From Methanobacterium sp. (GTDB taxonomy: Archaea; Methanobacteriota; Methanobacteria; Methanobacteriales; Methanobacteriaceae): a stretch of 64,000 nt of DNA. The position numbers and the translations under genes were made by a program. Positions 46,772-55,617 of the stretch are shown piece by piece; the stretch's first letter is position 1; each line of letters starts with the position of its first letter. The DNA lies in assembly GCA_016222945.1 (NCBI GenBank), contig JACRPY010000004.1, forward strand, positions 248,001 through 312,000, read 5' to 3'. Under the pieces are notes generated by a model. The model did no database searches and had not been told where the DNA came from. It worked only from the letters and a program-made list of their open reading frames with translations.

Positions 46772-47916
46772 AAATTTTGCAAGTTATCCAGTTTTTTACA
46801 CCTGCCCGAGGCGGTTCTGTTTCAGTAGCATATAATTTATCTAAAGAATTAGCAATGAATGGTCATGAAGTCACTATTATAACCACTGATTTTGAATTTG
46901 ATCATAATTATGCTGATTCCATACGTAATTCGGGCGTAAATGTAATCCCTTTTAAGTGTTTCATGAATCTCAGTCTTTTTCTATATTCTCCTACCATGAA
47001 AAAATGGCTTGAAAATAACATTGAAAGTTTTGATATAATACATATGCACAACTTTAGAACTTATCAAAATAATGTTGTTCATTATTATGCACGAAAGTTT
47101 AATATTCCTTATATAATGCAAGCACATGGATCTGTCATGGAATTTGTACGTAAAAAATCATTGAAAAAGATTTATGATGTTATTTGGGGATATAAATTAC
47201 TTAAAGATGCAAAAAAAGTAGTCGCAGTGTCAAATATTGAAGTTGATCAATACAAGGAAATGGGTGTGTCCAATGATTTCATTGAAATCATTCCTAATCC
47301 AGTGGATATATCTAAATTCAAAAGATCTCCAAATGGAGCATTCAGGCGTGAAAATGGCATCGCTGACAATTTTAAGGTTATCCTATTTTTAGGTAGACTT
47401 AATAAAACAAAAGGAATAGATTTCCTGATAAAAGCTTTTAAAACATTGCTTAAAGACATGGAAAACGTTATTTTAGTTATAGCAGGTCCGGAAGAAAGTT
47501 ATGGAAAAAAGCTTGAAGAAATGGTTAAAAAGCTTGATATAACTGATAATGTAATGTTTGTAGGACATGTAAAAAATGTTTCGGAAGCATATAGTGCAGC
47601 TGATGTTTTAGTTTATCCATCTATCTATGAAATTTTCGGCTTAGTTCCTTTCGAAGCTTTATTATGTGGTACTCCAGTTATAGTCACTGAAGAATGTGCC
47701 TGTGGAGAGATTATAAATGAGGCAGGTTGTGGACTTTTAGTTAAATATGGAGATGTTGAAGATTTAAAAGATAAAATTAAATACGTTCTTACAAGTAGTA
47801 ATGAGACAAATGAAAGGGTGGAGAAAGGGAAAAAATATATTTTTAATAATTTAAATAAGGAAATAATTGTCAAAAATATGGAAAATTTATATAGGGCTGT
47901 TATTTCTTATAAATAA
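46768..47916 (+). CDS. GT4 glycosyltransferase
   Basis: A 382-residue GT-B enzyme. ILQVIQFFTPARGGSVSVAY has the acceptor glycine loop. VILFLGRLNKTKGIDFLIKA, VIAGPEESYGKKLEEM and YEIFGLVPFEALLCGTPVIV (E-x7-E) form the donor side. It is last in the four-gene unit starting at 43882 and is followed by a strong hairpin terminator at 47962. Confidence 0.93.
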   Translation: MKILQVIQFFTPARGGSVSVAYNLSKELAMNGHEVTIITTDFEFDHNYADSIRNSGVNVIPFKCFMNLSLFLYSPTMKKWLENNIESFDIIHMHNFRTYQNNVVHYYARKFNIPYIMQAHGSVMEFVRKKSLKKIYDVIWGYKLLKDAKKVVAVSNIEVDQYKEMGVSNDFIEIIPNPVDISKFKRSPNGAFRRENGIADNFKVILFLGRLNKTKGIDFLIKAFKTLLKDMENVILVIAGPEESYGKKLEEMVKKLDITDNVMFVGHVKNVSEAYSAADVLVYPSIYEIFGLVPFEALLCGTPVIVTEECACGEIINEAGCGLLVKYGDVEDLKDKIKYVLTSSNETNERVEKGKKYIFNNLNKEIIVKNMENLYRAVISYK

Positions 47917-47961
47917 AATGAATAATCCTATTTGGTCAACGACTAGAAAAATAATGAATTT

Positions 47962-47990
47962 ACTTGTATTTTATTAACAATACAAGTTTT
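47962..47990. terminator. Hairpin plus T-run between convergent genes
   Basis: ACTTGTATT (47962-47970) pairs perfectly with AATACAAGT (47979-47987) across an 8-base loop and is followed by TTTTT-rich sequence. It lies 45 bases after the GT4 stop and 50 bases before the convergent GT2 stop. The T-run favours plus-strand termination; archaeal termination depends mainly on the T-tract. Confidence 0.6.
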
Positions 47991-48040
47991 TACTCTTTTT
48001 TGATATTAATTTCATTTGGAAACACTATTAAAATGAAAAT

Positions 48041-48928
48041 TTAAGACATTATTTCTTTCCATCCGAAAAGCTGAGATTTAACGGCTTTTGATAAAGAGTT
48101 TAATTTAGCTGGAAAGGCGAATTTCTGATTTTTAAAATTTTTATGGATTTTAATTATGGTGATCATACCATAAATCATCAAAATAGCAGATATGATTTTA
48201 TCAAAATATCTTGAAAAATAATAATATGAATTAAATTGTTGCCCATATTTTTTCTGAACATCTCTAAGCTCAGAATCTACATCTTCAGGCAAGCTTTTGG
48301 TTTTAGTATTCATATGAACTCTGTAACCGGATAAAATCTCATTTACATGCTTAAATTTAAATCCAGCTTTCACCAGTCTTAAGTAGTATTCATGATCCAT
48401 AGGTAAGTTAATTGTCACGTCTAATTTATGTGACTTAACCACTTTTTTCCTAAAAAAGGAGGATGGCTGGAAAAAGAATTGGTATCTGCGCAGACGATTA
48501 AAACTGAACCATGGAACAGCATGGTAAACACTTAAAATCTGCCCATTTTCATCAATAAACACACCATCACCATAAATAATCCCCACATCGCCGTATTTTT
48601 CGAAATTTCCCACAACTTTACTAATCACAGTTTTATCAAAGTATACGTCATCAGAATTAAGCCAGCAAACTATTTCTCCTTGAGCCATTTCAAATCCCTT
48701 ATTTAAGGCATCTGTTTGACCATCGTCAGGTTCAGAAACCCACTTTAAATTATATTGTTTTTCATATTTTTTCAAGATGTCTAAAGTGTTGTCTGTGGAA
48801 ACACCATCCATAACAATGTGTTCAATGTTTGTATAATCCTGATTAATGATGCTTTTGATTGTATCTTCAATAAAATGACCCTGATTATATGATGGGGTTA
48901 TGATAGTTACCAATGGGGATTTATTCAA
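48041..48928 (-). CDS. GT2 glycosyltransferase
   Basis: A 295-residue GT-A enzyme. TIITPSYNQGHFIEDTIKSI, EHIVMDGVSTDNTLDILKKY, PDDGQTDALNKGFEMAQGEI and CWLNSDDVYF (metal motif) are classic for GT2 members in O-antigen loci. A short hydrophobic stretch near residue 255 may be membrane-associated. Its start abuts the stop of the upstream GT2 with no gap, so they share a transcript. Confidence 0.92.
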   Translation of the reverse strand: MNKSPLVTIITPSYNQGHFIEDTIKSIINQDYTNIEHIVMDGVSTDNTLDILKKYEKQYNLKWVSEPDDGQTDALNKGFEMAQGEIVCWLNSDDVYFDKTVISKVVGNFEKYGDVGIIYGDGVFIDENGQILSVYHAVPWFSFNRLRRYQFFFQPSSFFRKKVVKSHKLDVTINLPMDHEYYLRLVKAGFKFKHVNEILSGYRVHMNTKTKSLPEDVDSELRDVQKKYGQQFNSYYYFSRYFDKIISAILMIYGMITIIKIHKNFKNQKFAFPAKLNSLSKAVKSQLFGWKEIMS

Positions 48929-49783
48929 CTAATCACCTTCATTTAACATTTCTTCTTTTAATTTATCATATTTTTGCTCTATTGTTTCTAAATTAATATC
49001 ATTTTCAAGTTCCCACAGTTTTGCTTGAGTATTAAATAAGAAAAAACAATACTGCAGGGTCATGATAAATCCAGCCCATCCTGATTTCCAGCCGCTATTT
49101 ATAAAATAGTATCTAAAAAATGTTGCTATTGGAATTAGGAGTAGTCTAAAGGGTGAAAATTTAATATTATTTTCAAAATTATCTTTTGCTTCTATGTCAG
49201 AATATTTATTATGGTTAATTTCAAACTTGCTGATGTTATAAGTACTAAAATGATGTACAGAATATTTATTTTTCATTGGTAGATGAAATATTTCATCCTT
49301 TGAAACAACAATCTCACCAAAGCCATGAATTTTATTATTTTCGAAATTTATTGCTCCTTTTTTGAAGAATCTTGGTAGCTCAGCATTTTCTAAATATAAT
49401 TTTTTTAATCCATAATGATAATTTCTTCGGGCAATGTAGACTACTTTGTATTTATCTTGAATTGATAACTCTACTAACTTTTTTAAAAGCGTTTTAGGTG
49501 CCAGCTCATCCACAAATGCAAAATAAACCCAATCTGTATGAACTTTATCAAAAACAAAGTCAGTAACCTCTTTATTTTCAACCCATCCTGGATTTTTATA
49601 TTGATATATTAAATCTGTATATTTTTCAGCAATTTTTATAGTATTATCAGTACTGTAATTATCGATTATCATTAATTTACCATAATCCTTGAAACATCTT
49701 AAAACATATTCTATTCTTTCTTCTTCATTATAAGCAAAAATTACAAATGTAATGTTTTTATCTTTCAAATATTCCTTAGGCAA
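48929..49783 (-). CDS. GT2 glycosyltransferase, WaaE-like
   Basis: A 284-residue GT-A enzyme. TFVIFAYNEEERIEYVLRCF and LMIIDNYSTDNTIKIAEKYT open it. The usual DAD motif is reduced to FAFVDELAPK, and PRFFKKGAINFENNKIHGFG is shared with WaaE-type enzymes, including the paralogue at 31057. It starts with TTG, supported by GGAGGAAAC six bases upstream. A decayed rfbF end lies directly before it. Confidence 0.88.
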   Translation of the reverse strand: MPKEYLKDKNITFVIFAYNEEERIEYVLRCFKDYGKLMIIDNYSTDNTIKIAEKYTDLIYQYKNPGWVENKEVTDFVFDKVHTDWVYFAFVDELAPKTLLKKLVELSIQDKYKVVYIARRNYHYGLKKLYLENAELPRFFKKGAINFENNKIHGFGEIVVSKDEIFHLPMKNKYSVHHFSTYNISKFEINHNKYSDIEAKDNFENNIKFSPFRLLLIPIATFFRYYFINSGWKSGWAGFIMTLQYCFFLFNTQAKLWELENDINLETIEQKYDKLKEEMLNEGD

Positions 49784-49803
49784 TTTGTTTCCTCCGAATA
49801 TTT

Positions 49804-49951
49804 ATTTCCAAACTTATGGTGAGGTTTTTGTTTATAGACTTTTTAATAGTACGAGTTCTCTATGTATGTGTCTACATGTTGCCAAAAGCAGTCAGGTAGT
49901 AGAGCATTAGTTCTTTGGCTGATAATAATTTTTCTAAAGGTTATTTTCTAT
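49804..49951 (-). pseudogene. Decayed 3' end of an rfbF gene
   Basis: The sequence lines up base by base, with several mismatches and indels, to the last approximately 150 bases of intact rfbF at 39212. On the minus strand one frame reads FWQHVDTYIENSYY, a stop, then KVYKQKPHHKFG, against FWQCVDTYRELELLNNLWKN in the intact protein. Further upstream, GCTxxxAATTTTTCTAAAGGTT-type bases match the codons for EPLEKL. In-frame stops and frameshifts show that it is not functional. A CDP-sugar gene, or a duplicate of it, once stood here. Confidence 0.72.
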
Positions 49952-50028
49952 CATTAAAAATACTTTTTTTATACATTTTATCTCTATCTTCAATAACTCT
50001 TTAATATCTAATTATATTGTTACAATTG

Positions 50029-50706
50029 TTAGGTTTTTCTTTTCAAACAAAAAAGGCCTAAAGCATAATTATTTTCTGAAGGTTCGACTTCTTTGGCTTC
50101 GGTTTCTTCACATTTAACAAAAACGTTTTCAGAATTATTTTTATAGTACTCTTCATCGATGACTTCAAAATAATTATTAATCTCTTTGAAAAGTTTTCCT
50201 TCTTTATTATAAACTCTATGTAATGGATGTATGAGTTTTTCCTTTCCGTAAGGTATTGTAAGAATTAAAATTCCTTCATCAACTAAGATTTCCTTTGTTT
50301 TCAGAATGGCATTTATATCACCACTGATATAATTGGGAGAATTAAAACGCCCTTCCAAACCAATATGTTCGATAGTTGAACACATTACGCAAATGTCATA
50401 ATTTGAGGGAAATTTAAACGAAATGAAATCACCAGATATATAATTGACATTTCCTTTATAAGGTAATTTTTGGTTTAAATCAATGCCATCTACTTTGAAA
50501 TTCATTTCACTGATAATGCTTGTTAATGGGGATGCAAAACAACCAACATCAAGGACGCTTTGATATTCTTGATTTAATTTGGTTAAATGCCGGATTATAT
50601 AAGCATATTCAATGCATCTATCACCTGTTAATGGGATTTCCATTGGATCAACTTGAAAATATTTTTTAAATTTGTATGCGAGTTTAATTAATACGTTTTT
50701 TAACAT
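50029..50706 (-). CDS. Class I SAM-dependent methyltransferase
   Basis: A 225-residue protein with a Rossmann-like methyltransferase core. Motif I is SVLDVGCFASPLTSII, with VDGIDLNQK as the acidic end of the second strand. CVMCSTIEHIGLEGRF is the post-II region of sugar and small-molecule methyltransferases, and GILILTIPYGKE motif III. In this locus it could O-methylate a sugar, but the substrate is not known. The ATG at 50706 has GGTGAT upstream. Confidence 0.85.
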   Translation of the reverse strand: MLKNVLIKLAYKFKKYFQVDPMEIPLTGDRCIEYAYIIRHLTKLNQEYQSVLDVGCFASPLTSIISEMNFKVDGIDLNQKLPYKGNVNYISGDFISFKFPSNYDICVMCSTIEHIGLEGRFNSPNYISGDINAILKTKEILVDEGILILTIPYGKEKLIHPLHRVYNKEGKLFKEINNYFEVIDEEYYKNNSENVFVKCEETEAKEVEPSENNYALGLFCLKRKT

Positions 50707-50867
50707 TTAATCACCATAAGTTAATCAGACTATAACTACTTATGTTTGCTTGGTTACTATTATTTATTTGTTTTGAATCCATCCACTTAAAATTGCCCTT
50801 ATATTTGTCAATAGATAAATCCTAAACTGAATTACTTGTTCAAAAAATTGATTTTATCTTTTAAATA
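50707..50867. other. Intergenic region
   Basis: No gene or clear signal is seen apart from the likely minus-strand promoter of the methyltransferase in its first part. Confidence 0.4.
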
Positions 50868-51029
50868 TCATTTTTTATCAATTTCATTTAACATTTCTTT
50901 TAATATATTCAAATATTGTGGTTATGATGCTTCGTAGCCCATAGAATTATCAACTTTGGCATACTTATCACCAAGCTTCTTAAGACACCCAAATTTTTTT
51001 ATCTGGAGTAAATGATTAAGTGTTTCCAT
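50868..51029 (-). pseudogene. Unidentified gene remnant with an in-frame stop
   Basis: On the minus strand a frame runs from ATG 51029 as METLNHLLQIKKFGCLKKLG, DKYAKVDNSMGYEAS, then TAA, and continues in the same frame as PQYLNILKEMLNEIDKK to TGA. The two halves together read like one soluble helical protein end, with codon use like that of the neighbours. I do not recognise the family. There is no ribosome binding site. The simplest reading is the 3' end of a lost gene; two unrelated short ORFs is the alternative. Confidence 0.35.
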
Positions 51030-51128
51030 AGAAACCTATTTATAATCACCATTAAATAACTAAAAATAATAAATTTTATTTATAATATCTCAAAAGGACA
51101 TATACACATAAAAAACTCGGGGTAACAT

Positions 51129-53345
51129 ATGAAAGTCAACACGCAAAAATTGTTTAAATTAAATGATTGGAAAATTAAGAACTTTTTAATCTTTGTGCTG
51201 GTAATTCAAGTTATGATGTGGGTTTTGATTTTTTTCGATTTGAATATAGCAATAATAAAACCATTGATTGGATTTATCTATCTCACATTTATCCCTGGTT
51301 TTTTAATACTCAGATCCATTCAATTACATAAATTATCAACCACAAAAACGATTTTATATGCAGTTGGATTGAGCTTGGTTACAGTAATGTTCGTAGGATT
51401 TTTTATGAATATGATTTATCCTTTATTTGGAATGCATAAACCAATTTCAATTGTCCCTTTAATAGTAACCATGAGTATTTTAGTACTTTTTTTATGTGTT
51501 TTAAGTTATATAAAAGATAAAGAATTCTATGATCAAAGTTTTGCTGATAGAATTAATCTTTTATCTCCTAAATTTTTATTATTACTTTTAATTCCTTTTT
51601 TAGCGATATTTGGAACATATTCTGTCAATTTTTACCATAACAATTTGATTTTGATGATTTTGATTTTAATAATTGGATCGATAGCAGTTTTAGTAGCTTT
51701 TGGGAAAATTCCTAAAAAATATTATCCTTTTACTGTTTTTATAATTGCTCTATCACTTTTATACAGTCAATCATTAATATCCCCGTATATTTGGGGGGCT
51801 GATGTTGCTGCTGAATATTATTTATCTCATTTAGTTCAAATAAATGCTATATGGAACCCGAACATACCTTGGCAATATAATGGTATGTTAAGTGTGGTTA
51901 TGATTCTTCCGATATACGCAATTATATTGGATACAAATATTATTTGGATTATAAAAATAATTTATCCTTTCTTTTTAGCTTTAGTACCTTTTGGATTATA
52001 TAGGGTATTCAAAAAGCAGACAAGTAGTAAAGTAGCGTTTTTAGCATGCTTCTATTTTATGTCAGTATGGACATTTTACACTGAACTTTTATGGACACAA
52101 AGACAAATAATTGCTGAATTTTTCCTAATTTCACTTGTTCTGCTAATTTTAGATGAAAAGATGAATGATAAGAAAAAATTATTCATTATTATTTTATTTA
52201 TAATCGCATTAACAGTATCTCACTATTCGCTTACTTATATATTTATATTATCTTTAATTTTCGTGTTGTTGGCCTCTAATTTAATGGATAATTCTTACTA
52301 TCAAAAATTAAAGAATAATCTTTTAGGTAAATTAAATATTTATAAAAACCAACAAGTTGATGTTCATTCAGTTTCCTTAAAAAATAAGAATAAAATTATA
52401 ATAATAGCTATTATTTCATTTATTATATTCGCGATACCGTGGTATACTTATTTTTCATCTTCTATTGTATTTACAGCATCTATAAATGCTTCTAACCAAA
52501 TTGCAAGCAACATCTCTTCCTCAAATTTTTTAAACCCTCAAACTTCACAAGGATTATATTACTTGACAAAAATTACAGTTTCAATGTTACATAGTATCAC
52601 AAAATATCTTTATGTAATCACCCAAATCTTCATCACAATTGGTGTTCTTGCTTTATTACTAAAAAAAGGAGAAACAAAATTTTCAAGAGAATACAAATTA
52701 TTTGCCATTGTAAGTTTTTTATTTTGCATTGCTTCCGTATTAGTTCCAAATTTCTCAGGATCTCTTGACACTGTACGCGTATTCCAGATAACACTCATTT
52801 TTTTAGCGCCAGTTTTTGTTATTGGAGTATTAGAAGCTTTTAAGGCACTATATAAAATAATTAGAAAGTCTTGGGGAAGTAGGAGTGAAAACAATGTGCT
52901 AAAAATCTTGAGCGTATTTTTAGTGATATTTTTACTATTTAACACAGGGTGGGTATATGAAATTTCAAAAGATCCTTTGCCAGGTTCAGTTTCATTGAGT
53001 ACTTACAGCGTTAACTTTCCGGTCTTCAATAATCAAGAAGTCTTAGCTGGTAATTGGTGGAGTGAAAAGAAAACTAATGATAATTATAACATATACTCTG
53101 ATTTTTATAGATATGAATTACCTGGCAGTTTTCAGTGGGCTAAATCGGTTTTCATTTATAATGACAGTTTTTTAACCGTGCCCGAAAATTCATACATATT
53201 CTTAGGATCGTGGAATATCATAAATGATAAAATATATATACATTTTGCTGCTCCAGAAGTGGGGCCGCATTATATTAAACTAGGAAGAATTGTGGATGGT
53301 AAAAATAAGATTTATGAAAATGGTGGTGCCGCTATATGGCGATAA
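51129..53345 (+). CDS. DUF2206 polytopic membrane protein (paralogue 2)
   Basis: A 738-residue protein with about 16 membrane helices and a short extracytoplasmic C-terminal domain. KLNDWKIKNFLIFVLVIQVM and LTFIPGFLILRSIQLHKLST match the N-terminus of the paralogue at 57344 closely. The shared acidic motif is Asp225-x3-Glu229 (WGADVAAEYYLSHLV), followed by QRQIIAEFFLISLVLLILDE and SHYSLTYIF. It is predicted to sit in the cytoplasmic membrane and may act on lipid-linked glycans; no activity is proven. It ends YENGGAAIWR, matching the end of the paralogue at 57344 (YENGASKIYFS). Confidence 0.82.
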   Translation: MKVNTQKLFKLNDWKIKNFLIFVLVIQVMMWVLIFFDLNIAIIKPLIGFIYLTFIPGFLILRSIQLHKLSTTKTILYAVGLSLVTVMFVGFFMNMIYPLFGMHKPISIVPLIVTMSILVLFLCVLSYIKDKEFYDQSFADRINLLSPKFLLLLLIPFLAIFGTYSVNFYHNNLILMILILIIGSIAVLVAFGKIPKKYYPFTVFIIALSLLYSQSLISPYIWGADVAAEYYLSHLVQINAIWNPNIPWQYNGMLSVVMILPIYAIILDTNIIWIIKIIYPFFLALVPFGLYRVFKKQTSSKVAFLACFYFMSVWTFYTELLWTQRQIIAEFFLISLVLLILDEKMNDKKKLFIIILFIIALTVSHYSLTYIFILSLIFVLLASNLMDNSYYQKLKNNLLGKLNIYKNQQVDVHSVSLKNKNKIIIIAIISFIIFAIPWYTYFSSSIVFTASINASNQIASNISSSNFLNPQTSQGLYYLTKITVSMLHSITKYLYVITQIFITIGVLALLLKKGETKFSREYKLFAIVSFLFCIASVLVPNFSGSLDTVRVFQITLIFLAPVFVIGVLEAFKALYKIIRKSWGSRSENNVLKILSVFLVIFLLFNTGWVYEISKDPLPGSVSLSTYSVNFPVFNNQEVLAGNWWSEKKTNDNYNIYSDFYRYELPGSFQWAKSVFIYNDSFLTVPENSYIFLGSWNIINDKIYIHFAAPEVGPHYIKLGRIVDGKNKIYENGGAAIWR

Positions 53346-53506
53346 AATCTGATGTTATGATCCATTATATCTTATTGAAATTATTGATTAAAAATGGAAT
53401 AGCAGTCGATATAAAATTCTTTTAATAGAAATCCCCATTTAATTAGAAATTTTTAAGTATCCATTATATAGAAAAAAAGATAAATAATATAGAAAGAGGA
53501 ATAATT

Positions 53507-54445
53507 ATGGAAACTCAAAGAATACTTGTAACAGGCGGAGCAGGATTCATAGGAACAAATCTTGTAAATGATTTAAGAAGTAGAGGACATGAAGTAATTG
53601 CGCTGGACTTATTGCACAATGAAAGAGAAGATTATGTTAGAGCTGATGTTCAAAATTACAGGCAGATTGAGAGAGTCTTTGATAACCATGAATTCGACTA
53701 TGTATACCACCTTGCGGCAGAATATGGTCGTTGGAATGGTGAAGATTACTATGAGAATCTTTGGGAAACCAATGTCATAGGTACAAAGCATATGATTCGT
53801 TTACAGGAGAAATTAAAGTTTAGGATGATTTTTTTCTCTTCTGCTGAAGTATATGGGGATTACACTGGAATAATGAGAGAAGATGTGATGGAAAAGAACT
53901 CTATAAAAGATACATATCAAATGAATGATTATGCAATAACCAAATGGGCAGGAGAATTGATGTGTATGAATTCTGCCACAATGTTTGGTACAGAAACTGT
54001 TCGTGTCAGACCAGTGAACTGTTATGGGCCTCATGAGCATTACAGCCCTTACAAAGGTTTTATTCCTGTATTTATTTATCATGCGTTATTCAATAAGCCA
54101 TACACAGTTTATAAGGGTCATAAAAGAATAGTAGATTATGTGGAAGATACAGCAAGAACATTTGCCAACATAATAGACAATTTCATTCCTGGAGAAGCCT
54201 ATAATGTGGGAAGTAAACAAGAATGGGAACATGATATTAAAGAATACTCGGATATGGTCTTAAAAGCCGTGGGACGGGATGATTCATTAATAACTTATAA
54301 AGAAGCAGAAGCATTTACCACTAAAGTAAAAACAATGGACTTTTCAAAAGCCATAAAGGACCTGAAACATGATCCTAAAGTTCCTCCAGAAGAAGGGATT
54401 AAAAAAACAGTAGAATGGATGAAATGGTTTTACAGGTTAGATTGA
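53507..54445 (+). CDS. NAD-dependent epimerase/dehydratase (extended SDR)
   Basis: A 312-residue extended SDR. RILVTGGAGFIGTNLVNDLR binds NAD, YHLAAEYGRWNGEDYYENLW and FFSSAEVYGDY form the active-site region with Ser and Glu, and NDYAITKWAGELM the catalytic Tyr and Lys. RVRPVNCYGPHEHYSPYKGF is typical of the nucleoside-diphosphate-sugar group. The specific reaction is not clear. AGAGGAATAATT precedes the ATG. It is followed on the same strand by another SDR. Confidence 0.88.
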   Translation: METQRILVTGGAGFIGTNLVNDLRSRGHEVIALDLLHNEREDYVRADVQNYRQIERVFDNHEFDYVYHLAAEYGRWNGEDYYENLWETNVIGTKHMIRLQEKLKFRMIFFSSAEVYGDYTGIMREDVMEKNSIKDTYQMNDYAITKWAGELMCMNSATMFGTETVRVRPVNCYGPHEHYSPYKGFIPVFIYHALFNKPYTVYKGHKRIVDYVEDTARTFANIIDNFIPGEAYNVGSKQEWEHDIKEYSDMVLKAVGRDDSLITYKEAEAFTTKVKTMDFSKAIKDLKHDPKVPPEEGIKKTVEWMKWFYRLD

Positions 54446-54519
54446 GGGAGTAATCTTATTAATGGAGTTTATATATAGTAATATAGATAAAAATAAATCA
54501 AGACTATGGGGAATATATT

Positions 54520-55521
54520 ATGAGTTTATTTAGTGAGTATGAAGAGGAAACTGTTTTAGTTACAGGTGGAGCAGGATGTGTTGGTAGCAACTTGTCCCGT
54601 AAAATTGCAGAATTAAATGCAGAGAGAGTAATAATATTAGATAACTTATCATCTGCCTATGAATGGAATATACCCAAATTAGATAACATTGAATTTATAA
54701 ACGGAGATATTCTCGATGATAGAGTCTTAAAAAGGGTTTTTAAGGAAAGGCCAGACTATGTATTTCATTTAGCTGCACATTTTGCTAACCAGAATAGTGT
54801 GGACAATCCTGAAAAAGATTTAATGGTTAATGGAATTGGAATTTTAAAAGTCTTACAATATGCAGAGTTAACAGGAGTAAAAAGGTTTGTTTACTCGTCT
54901 TCTGGCTGCGGTGTTTATGGTCTGGATTCTAAAATGCCTTTTGAGGAACATGATATATCCATAAATCTCCACACACCATACCAAGTTACAAAATTACTCG
55001 GAGAACTCTACACTAATTACTTCCATAATTTATATGATTTACCAATTGTTAATGCAAGATTTTTTAATGTTTTCGGCCCTGGTGAAGTGCCTGGGAAGTA
55101 TCGTAATGTTATTCCAAATTTCTTTTACTGGGCGATGAGTGGAAACTCACTACCAATAACTGGGGACGGATCAGAAACTCGTGACTGGACTTATGTCGAT
55201 GATATAGTAAATGGATTGCTTGCGATGGGTATAAAAGAAGAAGCCATAGGGGAAGCTATAAATTTGGGTTCAGGAAACGATCACCAAGTTATAGAAATGG
55301 CTAACATTGTGAACAAATTATCTGGTAACAAGGAAGGCATTGCATACGTGGCACGCCGAAACTGGGATGCAAAAACAAAGCTTCTTTCGTCCATTGAAAA
55401 AGCAAATAAGTTACTGGATTATAAACCTAAAATGGAATTTGAAACAGGATTAAAGAAAACTCACCAATGGTTTGCGAAAAACTGGGAAAACATAGAAAAA
55501 AGCGCAGAATTCGACTACTAA
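54520..55521 (+). CDS. NAD-dependent epimerase, UDP-glucose 4-epimerase-like (extended SDR)
   Basis: A 333-residue extended SDR. VLVTGGAGCVGSNLSRKIAE binds NAD, with an unusual Cys in place of Phe in the motif. FHLAAHFANQNSVDNPEKDL, YSSSGCGVYG and TPYQVTKLLGELY give the catalytic Ser, Tyr and Lys. ARFFNVFGPGEVPGKYRNVI is epimerase-like. The substrate is unknown. GGGGAATATATT precedes the ATG. It is convergent with the flippase gene. Confidence 0.88.
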   Translation: MSLFSEYEEETVLVTGGAGCVGSNLSRKIAELNAERVIILDNLSSAYEWNIPKLDNIEFINGDILDDRVLKRVFKERPDYVFHLAAHFANQNSVDNPEKDLMVNGIGILKVLQYAELTGVKRFVYSSSGCGVYGLDSKMPFEEHDISINLHTPYQVTKLLGELYTNYFHNLYDLPIVNARFFNVFGPGEVPGKYRNVIPNFFYWAMSGNSLPITGDGSETRDWTYVDDIVNGLLAMGIKEEAIGEAINLGSGNDHQVIEMANIVNKLSGNKEGIAYVARRNWDAKTKLLSSIEKANKLLDYKPKMEFETGLKKTHQWFAKNWENIEKSAEFDY

Positions 55522-55617
55522 TAAGTTCGGATGGCCAATTTATTTATAAAATGAGATTCATGGGAAATAAAATCATAGGTTCATAACAATTATTTACATT
55601 TAAATCCTTTTTAAAAT

